From Marthasterias glacialis (taxonomy: Eukaryota > Echinodermata > Asteroidea > Forcipulatida > Asteriidae): a stretch of DNA of 64,000 bases. This document shows positions 14,501 to 29,500 of this stretch, piece after piece. A program made the position numbers and the translations under genes. Below the pieces are notes generated by a model. It saw nothing but the letters and a program-made list of their open reading frames with translations, made no database searches and was not told where the DNA came from. The DNA is taken from contig OU452219.1 in the NCBI GenBank assembly GCA_911728455.2, positions 3,904,320 to 3,968,319 on the forward strand, read 5' to 3'. Positions within the stretch are counted from its first letter, which is position 1. Each line of letters opens with the position of its first letter.

Positions 14501-17500
14501 AAAAAAACCCAAATAAACAAACAAAATAAAATAAAAAAAACCGCAGAATTTCTGATGCAATTTTTGCTTATGATGATTGTTTATTGCATTAAAAGGCATT
14601 TATAATCATAATTCGGACGCAATTCCATCTTTTAAAACGGATAATCTTCTATACAAAATCTATTTTTGGGTAACATCCACCCATTGTATTTCGAATATTA
14701 CCCTTTATAATTTGAACTATTATTTTTTATTACGGATGATTTCCTATACTGATTTTTGGGGGCAGTTATATACTACAATTTTATTTAAATTTCGGGGCTA
14801 TTTCTTTGAACATATAAATATAATTGCTATTTCGGAAAAGAACTCTATTTTGTATAATTGATATTTTCCTAAACTAATTATATTTTTAGTAACATCCTAC
14901 GCGCCTTTCCTATTTTATTCCGACTGTATTTCATGATTTTCAGGTGAGGTAATCTTTATAACACTGATTTTATTTTGGATAAAATTCTAAACCTACTTGT
15001 GATGATTTCCAGATACTAGTTTTATTTCGGGTAATATCCTACGCGTTTTTCCTATTTTATTTATTCTGATTGCATTTCATTTTCAGGTAATATCTAACAT
15101 TAACTCTATTTCGAATACAATTATAAAATTATTTGTGATTAGGGGTAATTTCCTTTACTAATTCTTTTTGGAGGTAATTATCCTACACATTTCTTTTTTT
15201 AATTTCGTAGCTATTTCTGTTACGGTGAATTGATTTGAAAGAGTAAAATCATAAAATATACGAGCTTCCGGCCGTTTTTTCTGCAGTCCGAAATTGTCAC
15301 TATCCTAATGATTTTCAGTTGGGAATTTTTGTTTGTATCGATTCCAAAAAGGGAATTCTTAAAAAAAAAAACATCTTTTCGAGGATGACAATTCTTGACT
15401 GCAGAAAAAGAAAATCCTCCCGGCCGCGTACATTGTATGCACGAATCTACACTTGTGAGTCTGTTCGCGGACTCTTTCATTCCCCAAACTGTTGATTTCA
15501 TTTTGTTTATCTATGAAATTTTGATGTTTTTTGTAAAATTGACTTTCGTTTTTGGGTTCATCTTAAAAAAATGTATTTTTTGAGTATCATTTCCTTGCAA
15601 TACTATTGCTGCAAATTTTCGCTCATTCAAAAAATAAACAAGCCCGAAAATGTATTTTTATGTGAGGTGTATTCAATTTTAGTTTGCAAAGGGTTTTTTC
15701 CCCCAAATGAACGATTTTTTTGCAGACTCGTAACATATCTAACGTAAACAAATCTATAAAGTAAAGTGTAGACTCTTCACGAATCAACTGTTTACATATT
15801 AGATTCATAAAAACAAAAACAAAAACCTACACTTTGCTCAGTAGTGTGACGTCATAGAAACAATTATAATAGATGTTATTTTTTGCATCGGGGATCAGAA
15901 TTTTATTTGTGGTTTTTTTTTGCCCATACACCGATGTGTGTTAAGCACTGTATACTCAGTACTTTCCCGAGTCCTGTGAAAAAAAAAACCACAGGCATAT
16001 TCCTCGGGTGGGATTCGAGCCCACGACATCTGCTACTTTTTGTCCATTTTAAATCTCTTCACCCCCCCCCACCGTTTTGATATGATTATTCTTTTATGTA
16101 TGATTTACTGAAGCGCTTTGAGGGTATACTTTTTGACAGATTTTGGCGCTACTACATTTGTTATTTCAATATTATTTACATTATTGTTGTTATAAAGCAG
16201 CATTTGTGGATAATATATTTGTCTCAAGGAGTAGACCTAATCTAATTTGCTACCTAAATCTTTCTCCCGAAGAAGAGCAGGTACCTTGCTTGGAAAGCCG
16301 GGAGGGTACTGGAACAGCATACAACCTTCAAAAAGGACAAAAAGAAAATGTTCCGTGCTGTGGGGCATACAAATTATTATGAGATACAAATTTGGTCATT
16401 TGGCAAAGACATTTGAAAGGTTTGATTTTAGATTGAGGAAGTAAGTCTCTGACAATACACATCTATATATACCTTCCCTGTATATTTAAGGACATTTCCC
16501 GGTGAAAATGATTATAACATAGTTTCCAAAGTCTGGAAAAGGTCAGTCCTCGGGATGTTTTAGTTTTATAGAGGTTAGGTGACATTGTCTGTTCCTTGTT
16601 CCTCGTTCCCCATTCCGACGGTGGAAATCGCCTTCCAAGCCGGCCGGGAATTTAGAAGAATGCGGAACCAGGAAAAAGACGCTCGAAGAGAAATGATTTA
16701 CCAGTCTGCTTTGCCGTTATACGTTGATTATAATGGTATATGACATCCAGTCTTAAGAGCAAACAAACCGAAGAATTAAAAGTGCAATAATTGTCAATGT
16801 TTTTGTTTGTTTGACGTTTTTATAGACTTGAAAAGTGTGTATCATTTTTTAGGTTTGAACTTGATTTCAAAAGGTAGACTATGTGTATATTTGCCCCCAT
16901 CCCACAAAAAAAGAAAAGAAAAAGCGTTTACGACCGGGATAAGAAAAAAGCGTTCGACCAGACTGTATTTGCAATTTGTCATGTTGTTGGCTCGGTCTCC
17001 CTAACCATCCCATGAACTTGTTTAAATAGCTGTACATTTCTTGCATTATCTGGCAGATGGTTCGCATCAAAGGTCGTTTTCGCGTCTTGTGGTCCGGCTG
17101 CTGTTACAACTGGAACCAGGTCGAGCCAGTTTTCACTGCCGTGTGTAGCCCCGTGGAAACCCTCACGCCAATCTCCGATGAGATGGTGCCCCTGAAAACG
17201 AGCATGTTCACCACGGAGCACGGAATGGACATGGTCATCTACGATGTGTCGTCAAAGTAAGTTTTTGCAAGTTATCAATAGTTGACAAGTTTACGGTTTT
17301 TTTTTAATTCACATGCTAGTTTGTCTTGCTGTTATTGTTCTTTTCTGGAACCCGTGGGAGACCGCATTATTTGTGAACGGGTTACCCTGCCAACAGATAA
17401 TAATAAACAAATGCATGCCCGCCATTTTGTCATGTTCCCAGTGCGAAATATCAATAATGAATACTCTTTATTTTTTCAAATGGGGCCAGACTTATTTCCA

Positions 17501-20500
17501 TTTCAACCTCGTTTTCCAATCAACACACCACACAACAAAGCTGTAAAGATATTTCATAAAACTCTGTAGTCAAGTTTGAGCAAAAACAACGAGAAACGGT
17601 TATATACCGGTATGGTTTGTCAGGAATTCTGCCGTTGTTAAATTGAACAACGTGCTTCAAATGCTGTTTTCTCAACTTGGTGGACAGTATTTCACCCGGA
17701 CTTTATTTCACCCGGCAGGAGGGGCGGAAGCCCAGTTCAGGACCCTTGCCCCCCTTGCCCCCAAATGAGATTTTAAAAAAGGCGCAAATTAATGGTTTGA
17801 TACATTAAATAGCCCCCCAAATTGTGATTTTGAACCCGCTTGCACCCCCCTTAAAAAATGATTAAAAAAAAAAAATAATAATAAATGAATAAATAAAATA
17901 AAATAAATAAAATCTAGTTACGCTACTGTTTAACATCGACCTTCAAAAGCATCGTCTAGTCACATACCATAGTCTCGTTGCAAGCCCCCACATTGTAGAA
18001 TTTATTTTCACCGTGTCTCTGCCATCCTCCGTAGAGATTGTAAATCTCAACTCGGTCACAGAATAATATAACCTTTAATTTCGCAATGTGATCGAATCGT
18101 TATCACGAGACCGAGTTTTGAAACTGAAGATTCTCTTTTATCAAAAACCCATAACTGAAGGGGAGAAATGGAGATGGAATCTTTAAATGTTACAGTCCAC
18201 ATCACCGCGGGCTACGGCTAAGAGAGCCTGTCCTGGAACGGCTTAAGCTGCTCACATTGCGCCACCCTTGAGAGAACAAAGAGACATCTTGGAAAGACGA
18301 AGATCAGAAAAGATCCAGGAAGCTGCATGAGGGATCCGTTTTAGTAGAGCTTTATTTCACAGGAGTTGTTGGAGCACAGAGGACTGTTGTTTCTCACTTT
18401 CTGTCTCTCTTGTTAAGTTTTTATATAATATCATTGCTGGCAAATCAAATTCATAACTCTTCAGATCAAAATGTCTGCCGAATTGAAGCGAGTTGGTTGA
18501 GCGGTGTGTTCAAGTTGAGACTATACTCATATCCCTCAACCCATCCTTTCATCTCAGCTTCCTAAGATTCTTACCTAATTTCTCGCCCCCGGTCCCACTA
18601 TATCCCTTCAAGGATTGTTATTAATTTACTTCATGTTATAATTTACTGCTATGTCTGCCTGTTTGGAGTGAGACAGTCGAGTTTGGTCAAGTTCATGAAT
18701 GCGCTACTTACCACATCAGAATTCAGTATATACTGTAGTTGTTTGCCTCCAAGTTGACCAGTCATTCAAGTTTGCCCATAGAGTCGTATTTTATATTTAG
18801 AAAATACGGCACCCTTTTGGCCGTAAGCACAACGTTCCACAGAGAGCATGCAGCCATGAAGTTTGGGCCAATTTCATTTAAAAAAACCTGTTAAGCACAA
18901 ACAATCGCTTAGCCTAGAAACTGTTTCGAAGAAACAAGTTTACCAACATACCATGTAGTGCATCTTGTTTGAGACTGGTTCCAGCAATGTTTGCTTATAT
19001 AACAAGAGCCATTTTCTACTTGAAATGAAACGTGGTCCCGGTGTCCATCTCAGCTTTTGTCTTCCTTATTTTCTTGTCTCTTCAATGTCGTCTCCGTGCA
19101 TCTCCTGTAGTACCATGATGTATTATAATTATTGCTGGTTTATTGGGTCCTTTGTCATTTTGGTCATATCTTTCTGTTAACAGATCTATAATGAAATTTG
19201 GACCGGAATCTCAGATAAAAATAAATGCGTTGCGCTTCGATCGGCTGCCCTCAGGCGACGCCAGTGTAAACGTTTTATGGAGATTCAACATTGACCTTGA
19301 ATGATGTCACGTGCAGCTTTTTAAACGCGCCGGGACAACTCGTGGTTAAAACATGCGATCGATCAGAACTTGAAGCAAACAGCTCAATTTCGTTTTATAA
19401 ACAGAAAGTATTTCTCAGCAAAATTCACTTGAAAGCGGAAACTACACACATGAACAAATATCCAGAAGTTCCACTTTGATATTATTTGTAAAATGCTGAC
19501 CGGGACATGATTGATTACAATGGGCCTGGCAAGTTGAACAAGCGTCCCAGTGACGCGCCCGACAAAAAGAACAAGTAAATGGAAAAACTGTTAGGCGAAT
19601 TTGCTCTTCAACTGTTGTCTACGGAGAAGGGGAGGACGGGAAAACCGGCAAGGAGGCGGACTAGACTAATACATAAAACAAAAATAAGTACTAAAAAGGG
19701 GGAAAAAAAAGATATTTTCCCCGCTAACAAGTTCAGCTCTAAGATAAACCCGATGTGCATGTTACCGTTCGTGTGATGGATTATATGCAACTTATGCAAC
19801 AATAAGGTTTCAAATCTAAATTGTTTGTTTTCAATTATTGATGTTCCAGCGTGTTTTTCCACCTTGGTTACGAGTCGAGCGAGCTGAGTGCTATGTCATG
19901 GTATACTCTAATCCATCCGGACTATGTGGAGACAGCAAGGAAATATCATCAGCAAAGTAAGAGACTTTCACTTTAACACAAATTTCATTTGTTTGACATA
20001 CTGTTAACGAGGGGACACGCAGCATTGATGACACCCGCGCAAAGCTGCTGGTATTGACGCACTCTCTCTGAATCGAGATATGGTATATGAGATTGGGAGC
20101 ATCAACAACACTTTCAAAACTTAAGTGTTACACTAACACTTCTAGGAGTTCGAGCAGGGACAACACTTTCAAAGGTTAAATGTAGCCCTATTAATGTGTT
20201 GAATTAAAAACACTGTTTTGACACTGTAAGTGTCAAACTAACGCTTAATAATTTAACGCTTTAATTGAGCTATATTAAACCTTTCAAAGTGTTGACCCTA
20301 CTCGAACTCTTCAAGAGTTGGTGTAACACTTCAGTTTTTAGCGTGGACACTGCGACTATAATGGTCACCTTCTTTGACCAAGGAACATTAATATATAGTG
20401 TCGACAATGCTGATGCAATATACTCTGCCTTTCTGAACCAAGGTAAGATACAGCGACGGTAATGTCGACAACACTGCTGCTAATAATGCTTACTCTTTTG

Positions 20501-23500
20501 AAACAGCTAATGTCGACAATACTGTTTCAGCGGTAGCACTCTCTCTCTATCAAGCACGATAAGAACTACGGTAATGTCGACAATACTTTTACTAATAATG
20601 CTTACTCTTTTGAAACAGCTAATGTCGACAATACTGTTACTAATAATGCTTACTCTTCTGGAGCAGCTATCGACAATACTGCTGCAGCGATAGAATTATC
20701 TCTCTATCAAGCACGATAAGAACGACGGTAACGTCAACAATACTGCTGATAATAATGCTAACTCTTTTGGAGCAGCATCGGTAATGTCGACAACGCTGCT
20801 GCAACAGCATGCGTACGCTCTATCAATCGAGATTAGGTACAGCAATGGTGATATTTGAAATATGACGAAAACAAAAAATGCAAATCATAAACATGTTAAT
20901 TACGTCGAGTAGCCGCTGTGCCAGTTCATTTTGAATGGGGTGGTATCAGTGTCGATTAATGTAAGCAAAAACAGCTCCTGTTTAGCTATACCCACTCCGT
21001 GTTCGAATATCAAAAAAGTACACTGTGAGAAATGTTGACAAATCAAACAGTGGGGATGTTTGACCACTTGAGAATAACAGAGGTTTACAAATAATTTCGT
21101 AAGCTTATTTTCTTCCCCTAAAAAATAAGGTAGATCCTTGATAGGTTTTCTGCTATATAATAAATTAAAATTTTTATTTCGAACATTGATTTTATTGTAT
21201 TTCTCTCCGCAATTCACAGACAAATTTACTCAGTCCACTAAAATTTGCAAGAAATAACAAGTAAAATACAAACATGGAGAAGGCTAAACCCCAACCTTTT
21301 CAAAGCTTAAACTTTATCCTTGGGTTAGAATTTGAACGCCAAGGCTAAAGTTTACCTTAAGTTAATTTAAAGTTTACCTTAAGTTAATTTAAAGTTTACC
21401 TTAAGTTAATACCTTAAGGTATTTAAAAACATTTGTTTATGGAATTCGCCCGTCACAAGGCCCAAAGGCCACTCTAGGTGTGGGCTACTTTTTGAAGGGA
21501 TAGAAACCTGCCTCAATGCGCAGAAATAAGACATGGCGAGATATAAACGGAAGTCTCTTCACAGCACAGCTAAGAACAGGGAGGGGTAAATGAATCCGTT
21601 ACGAGACAAGCATAACTGTCTCCTCCCCTATTTGAAGCAATTATAGTTAAGTGTCTTGCTCAAGGACACAAGTGTCAAGACCGGGATTCGAACCCACATC
21701 CTGATGACTTAGCCACCAGAACTTGAGTCCGATGCACTAAACCGCTCTGCCACGACACGCCACTAAAGTTGATGTATACATTATTGGCTTTCGGAAAAGT
21801 CAACTTATTTAAGTCCTATAGTTTTAACAAGAACATGTATGCAGTGTTTATCATGCATGGGTTTGACCAAAGTAGTATTATAAATTCCCAATGCAGATGT
21901 ACATCAATTAAATAAACACACATCATTATACTAACACTCCAACATGCGAACAACTCGTCAAATTCAAGTAAAATGGTCCATATTTAGAAAACCGGTTTAC
22001 ATTATTTCCTGGAATTTTATTTATACCATGTGCTTATTTTGATTTTACAAATCAAAATAATAAATCGAGGAAAATAACTTTTAACTGATCGTTGATATGA
22101 TTCCCCCCGCTCATTATCCTTTTTTGTTTATATCTTTCTGGTAATAAAACCAAGGGACCCTCAATGAAACCTCAATAGTGACTAGCACTGTGACTACCTG
22201 TGTAGAGAAGATGTTGAAGAAATGTCAGTTTTAGATGTGAGAGGAAAACCCCAAATAGGGAAAACCCACGCAATCAGGTAGGGACTGAACCCAATCCACA
22301 TGCAAGGGATTCGAACCGGGGTCCACAGAGGTGAAAGGCAGGGAAAGAAACCACTGAGCAAACCTGAATGCCCATCCAGCGTTTATTATACCTTCAACTT
22401 CTTTATTCCGGCAGGATTAATTTGTATTTGATCTAAAAAAAAAAAAATAAATAAATAAATAAATAAGTATACAACAAAACAGCAAAATCCTGACAAAGAT
22501 GGTGTATTGCAATAAACCAAACATTTCAAACTATAAAAATCGGGTTTTAGGATCATATTTCCTTTAGCTTTAATCGGGTATATGGACTAACAAAATATAC
22601 GCCATGCGACATGCATGGAAGCGCTTCTCATGGCAAAAGAAAGTCTGAAGCTGTATACGGGAAAACTAATTTCACCGCGAAAGACTGATGACAGGCCGGG
22701 GGCGTTGAGGGGCCAATCAAGGGGGGAATCTAGCTCCCTTCTCTCCCCCCATACCACTGTCTTCCCCGGAGGCGGGGTACGGCACAGGGCGTAGCCGGCT
22801 TATGTTCGTCACAGGGATAAGGAGACAATTATCCCTTGAACATATTGTCAAACACACATGATTGCCAATTAACACGATGACTGCATTGTAGCGACCGGGC
22901 ACAATGCAATTTATAGTAATTAAAAAACCTTGATAGTAATTTCATTTTCAAAAGATGAACATTTTCAGTGGGGCTAAATAAATCCGAGTCCTCATCCCTT
23001 CCCCCAAATCTCCCAGGGGTCTACAATAGCACCCCTCTCCCCACGAACACTGGCTGCCTTGAAGGCCGGGGTCTGAAACGGAGTTTCTTCAGCTATAATG
23101 ACAGTGCCGGTAAACACTTTCACACAGCCAGGGCCGTTAAACTGCAGGCAGATCAAGGTATATGCACGAGGGCGAGCTCAGCCGTGTGTGGATGCCTTGT
23201 TTTCACGGTGCCTGAAACATACTCGTTCATTGAACTGGCGGATCCCTTAAAATGACTTAGGCCTACAAGACATTTGACGCATTTTCCTCCAGGCTTGTTT
23301 GTTGAATTGTTCACGGTGAAAACTAAGAAAGAACAATAGTCATTCTTATACACTGTTATGATCAACATAATGAACAAACGGTCTTATTAAAACATTGTTG
23401 GGGTGACTGTAGCCGCCACGTGCAATGCAACACGTCTGCACAATGTTTCGAAAAAGAATACAACTGTGGTGTCATTCCACCAAGTTGGGACACAGTGTGA

Positions 23501-26500
23501 TTTTTGTGCAACATTTGTCCATATTATGAAAAAAAATCATTTATTTGACTCAATTATTTCATGTAACATTCTCCTTTGTATGTGAGAATGTTTGTTGAAG
23601 TATAAAATTGTTACAATGTATTTTAATGGAAACTATTATGAAAATTACACCCAGAATTTTATTTTTCACATTTTTCAACACTCAAATACATAATTATACA
23701 AATTCACTTTTTGCACTAATTACAAGGTACAACATGTACCAGGAAAAACATTTGTTGTGATAGTCAGTAATTAAATACAGCAGAAATGGGGCAGGACTAA
23801 AATCATGCAGACGTCATACAAATGTCACAAACTGTGTCCCAACTTGGTGGAATGTATACATACTGTAGGAGAAAATTACACTTGGAAGAAGTTAATGCTA
23901 TAACCAAAGATTATAGAGCGCCTATGGCGCTCTAATAATCGTTGATGCTAACCTTTCTTTTTGTATTAACAGCTCACATTTTAGGCTGTGTGCACGAACA
24001 ATCGACATCCTCAGCATCGAATGAAATCTAATTTTCTTTGGTAACTTTCCAAAACATAATATGCCCTTAAAAAAAGTGTAAATAAGATAAAGTCGAAAAC
24101 CCTTTTCATATTTCCTTGTTACTGTTTTCATATTTATTATTTGTATAAAGTGCATGTAAAACATCTGCGTTGTATATCCTGTTCGCAGTATCAAATTGTT
24201 ACATACTCAACCCACGCATATTCAGGGTACCGTTTCCTTGGCAGGAACAATATTGCTCTTTTTGGTTGTTGTCTCGGGTGGGTGAGGGGATGGGGGGGGG
24301 GGGTTGGGTGGTGGGTGGTTGGGATATATTCTACAAGGAAGATCCTCTTTAAAGAATGCACTGTAAAGAAGCTGTGGAAGGAAACGTAGAGTGTTGATTT
24401 CGTCTTTAAAGCCCCAGCTCAACATTGGTAAACTGTCTGTAAATGCTTCCATTCTTTGCACAAATCAAGATATATGTAATAAAAACCAACCTGTGAAAAT
24501 GTCAGCTCATTTTGTTGGTTAATTTGCGGGAAAGCGGTAAAAATGCATTCGGCACTTTTTTGTACGCATTCCTATAGGCAGAGTTTTCGTCTCACTGAGA
24601 CGAAAACTGATTTTGGACCTTATTTCATTTTTTTAAAATTATTTATAAACGATAACACTTCAGGCAGAAATATTTCGAGGAAAGTTTTCTACCATCATTA
24701 TCTTTATACCATGTAAGGTATATGTAAATCTGTGAACATTTTATGTTTTTCTTCCTGCCAATGTTGAGCTGGGGCTTTAATTGAGTGAGTGATTTGTGTA
24801 TGTGTGGATTTTTGTCTTTAAATAGGCCTACTGGTGAAAATAATAACAGAACAGAAAATAACGGGGTTGGACATGATATGACGGTAAAACTCACCGCGGA
24901 AAGGCTGTTTTAGGCTATAGAATTCTAAAGTCGGCGCAAAAACGAGTCATCAAAATAGACGTTTAATTTGCGTCGGGGATAAAGAATATTATTTATGTAT
25001 ACACCGATGAGTGTCAAACGCTGTATTAAATATATACTTGTTTTCACAGAACTCGGGAAAGTACGGAGTAGCCTATACAGTGCTTAGCACACATCGGTGT
25101 ATTGGTTAAAAAAAGCACACAAATAATATGAGTTGTCAAAAGTTTACTGTCGACGAGGAACAGCGTTGCATGGTGTAGTGAAACCAGTCAACCCGCCTGC
25201 ACGTGCATGCTGTTGCAGATTTGTTTTTATTTTGTTGATTTTATGAGGGTTTTGTGAACTTCATAAAACTGCAGGTTTTTTTTGAAATTTTGTCTTGTGT
25301 AAACGTCACAGAGTTGTAAACACTGTAGGGCCCAAGTACGAATTCACCAAACGCGTTCAAACAGAGAACGGGGCCCAGGTGAGAATTCACTAAACGCGTT
25401 CAAACAGAGAATGGGATTCCAGATGAGAATTCACCAAACGCTTTCGAACTTGGACAACTAATTATATTTTAATCAAAACGGGCTAGAATTTGCAAAGGTA
25501 AAATATAGGATAGGTAAAGTTCATAGCGCCGTGTTCGTACTTTTGTGTGGTTCAATATGTACATAAAAAAACAAGTCTGGGCTCAATCTGTCTTCTGGGT
25601 TAGGAGAAAATAAATGAAAACCGTGCACACTTTTCAGCATGTAAACACATTGATCTTAATTTCGGTTATTAATTTGTTACAACCGAAGTTAAAATCGGGG
25701 TCTTCAAATTCTATTTTCTCGACTTTGACAGTATTTCAGACAGAAATATTTCTTTGGAAAATTGGTACTAGTATTAACTGTACTAAGAACAAGTAAACTT
25801 TTCAAACTGATACTACTTATTTGTTTTTTAATTTTTATGAATACCAATCCTGTGTTCTACCTTCAGCACCAAAATGGGCCGTCCATCTTGCGTTCTCGAT
25901 CAAACGTAATCAAACGAAAGCGAAACTGAGAAGGAAAAATGACCAGGCTCCTTTTCGTTCTCAGTATTTTGGAATGATTTCACGGACCATGCAATGAGAA
26001 ATTGGATGGTCGAACCCAAAGGCCGTGCATTCTTGTGTGTGATGTATTTCATTTTACCAGGCTGCTAGCAAGCAGCAACTGACGAAATTAAGTAGATCGA
26101 CCATCTTCGAACAACTCGTTAAAACCACTTGAAGACAAACTTCGGGATCGGTAATCACCCAAAACTAAACTAACTAGTGATCGGTTGTAAACTGAAAGCT
26201 CGCTGATCATAAATTTCATACCAGCACTAATTTACTAATACTCCAGAGAGAGATATATTTACGTCTGAACAACTGTCAAAGTTGAGAAAAATATATCCAT
26301 TTGCAGACCCCCAAAATCAGCATGGCTTGTTTCGATTACTTCACAAGAAAGACATGAACGTGCATGAACACAACAAAACATAAACCGTTTTCGTTGTTAT
26401 CACGGCAAAACGAAATCACCTAAATTAATTGGATGAAATTTCACAGGCTGGCTGGATGGTGTGATTACTGGAAATGATCGGGGGGAAAAAATGCGTGGAG

Positions 26501-29500
26501 ATGGAGTTACTCTCTTCCAAAAAACTAACCAGTTGAATCATTTCCCTTTAAAGCCTCCATTAACGACGCATGGGCACCAGATCAGTGAGCATTTGGGATT
26601 TGATTCTGCCAGTGAGACTAATGCCGTAAGAGAGTTGCATCACCAATTGTGTGTGTTTATTTCAAATGTACCTTGCAGTGGCTTAGGTGAGGGTGGGTGG
26701 GGTTGGGGCTTGGGTTCACAACATTTGCCCCCTCCAACTCTTCACCTAAAATGAGATCGCACAACAAAAATTAAACATATGATTTTTGGGGGAGTTCGCG
26801 ATAAAAACATATTTTGTGTATCACCCGTATACTTAATAAAACTGGTTGGAAAATGCATAAGGTCCGGTTCCAGTAGGCCCTACGATAACTAGCGTAATTA
26901 ACAGCATGCTATGAAGGTCTATTTCTGCAGCTTAAAAGGCCCCCATAACATAATAACATAAAATATAAAACATTGATATAATAATGTACATTTCTTTAAC
27001 ACCCACCTGCCCCCACCCACCCAGTGGAAATGTCTATAGTTACGCCACTGTTACCATGGTTTGTGTACTCTTCAGAGAAACATCACCAATTTTGTACCTT
27101 TATCTGTCAGATTGGAAACAAAAATACTAGAATATTAATAATAACAAGGAAAGCGAACACTTCCACGATAGGGACTTTACCTGACTGGGTCTCGTCAAAA
27201 ACAACAGTTTCCTGTTTCAATCTGCAGCGCAGATATAAAGCCCCAGAGCAGAACTTTGCTCAGTTGCACGACGAAGCTCAGTCCGCAACCGTTGGTTTGC
27301 GGTTTGCTGCCAATATTTGTTTGTATTTGTTTTAGTGAAAAAATACAGAAGCAGTTTGCTACCGGATATAAAAACTTCAGTTGAACTGTTGACAGCGCTG
27401 TGCTAATTTTTGCAGGGTACGTGAGTTCGAATAAAACAAAAACCGGTCGCATACAGGTTCAGATCCTGAATTCAAGTGGCCAAAACAGTCGTGTTATTAA
27501 AAATATAAAGAGCTTATTATGTCATCGTTGTGAGTCATGTTTTCAATGTTATTTTGAGCAGATGGAAATTTCTCTTTACCGCCATTGTTGAAGGAAGCAA
27601 CCCATGTGGAATAAAAGAAAAGAAGAGTTGTCTGTTGTGATAATCGCCGGTTTTGTTCACTCGTTTATACAGTGCTTCAACCGAGCATCGGAACTGCCGC
27701 CAGTAGATGTGCCTTCGTCTTACGGCTTCTCCGTAAAGACAACACCTTCGTGACGGTCAGCGTGACTGCCTGGTTGGACCGTGACTCCACGGTCAATCAC
27801 GCCGCTGTGATTATGTGCCAAAACCTGGTAATTAGGTAGGTTCTCATTTGATTTTTTTGGTCCACACGTCACCAGTTAAAGCCCCAGCTAAACATTGGTA
27901 AGAAGAAAAACATAAAATATTCACAGATTAACATACACCTTACATGGTATAAAGATAATGATGGTAGAAAACTTTCCTTGAAATATCTCTGCCTGAAGTG
28001 TAATCTTTTTTAAATAATAAATGAAATAAGATCCAAAATCAGTTTTCGTCTCAGTGAGACGAAAACTCTGCCTGTAGAGATGCGTACAAAAATGCTGAAT
28101 GCATTTTTACCGTTTTCTCGCAAATGAAACAACGAAATGAGCTGACATTTTCACAGGTTGGTTTGATTACAAATATCTTGATTTGAGCAAAGAATAGAAG
28201 CATTTACAGTCAGTTTACTAATGTTGAGCTGAGGCTTTACGTTTACCCAGTGTTTATAAAAACAAAATGGACGTGTTGGGAAAGGTCAACTTGGTGCATG
28301 GGACAGGACTTTCGGCGGGTGGGTAAAAGAGATCCCCGCCATTTTGTAACAATCTAATTTCAAACAGGTCAAGATAATTCTAAACGTCTGTGAATGCAAA
28401 GGTGGTTCAAAGATCAATTATTCTAAGGACAGTAGGCCTACATCTTCTCAAAAAAAGACTACTGTTGTCTTAAAAAAGGTTGCTGAATACAAAGGGAAAA
28501 AATACAATTGCGATTATAACTACTCGGTATGACCACATGCAAACGGTGGGTGTGATTTTTGTATTCAAGGTTTTCACAATCATTCTAAACTAGATGACTT
28601 GAACAACTTAATGTTTGGTCTTCAAAACCACAATGCTTACTTTTGCCCGGATTGTGGTACGGAACAGTTCTTTAAAGCCATAAAATTGCCAAAAGGGATA
28701 TTTCTCAGGTACCGTTCGAGCTCCATACTCTATATATCAAATTGTCTCATTAGACAATTGTCTAAATATTGTCTCCATTCTCTATCTCTTGTCAGATATG
28801 AACGAAGATCTCTCTTGGACAATAAAGAGAAGAAAAATTGGGTTTCCTTTTGGTTTTATGACATGGTTTTTTTTTATTGGAAATCCGTTTCTAAGGAAAC
28901 ATTAGTGTAAAGTCATTTTTTTTAAAGTTTTATATTTCAGTATAATTTTGTTTTAGAGTTGTGCTGTCTCCAAATTGTTGTTAAGACTCTTGACTGTGTT
29001 TTTATTTATAGAGAGGACGAAATCGCTATGTATGAATCTCAGGCATTACACGAGACCCTAGCCCGTCGTTCAGCACCTTGCCTCGTATCACCCCGCCCGC
29101 CATCTGCCTCAGGCTCTAGCGAGAGGTTCAGTTGTGGCCCACCGGGAGATGACGGTTCGTCCCCCTGGCCCGAGCAAGGAGTCCACGGGGAAGGAAACAC
29201 CCCCTGTTCCGTGGACACTGCAGCCCCGGTATACGGGTACACAAGCTCCCGTGGCCAGACCCATCGGTACGTCGGTGACAGCACCCCGTACCAATATCTA
29301 GAGAGCCACGGTGAAATGAACGATTGCCGATATGACAGTGAGAGTTACTACTATCAGGAAAACCAATTCAACAGCATGCCTTGCCATCTGAAGATGGAAA
29401 ATGCGGGTTGGGATCCGCAGATTCACCGCCTCCCTCACCACGAGGCGGCAGGTAGGGAGTTTTATCCAGCAAACTATGGCCCCTACTCCTCGGTACTTCT

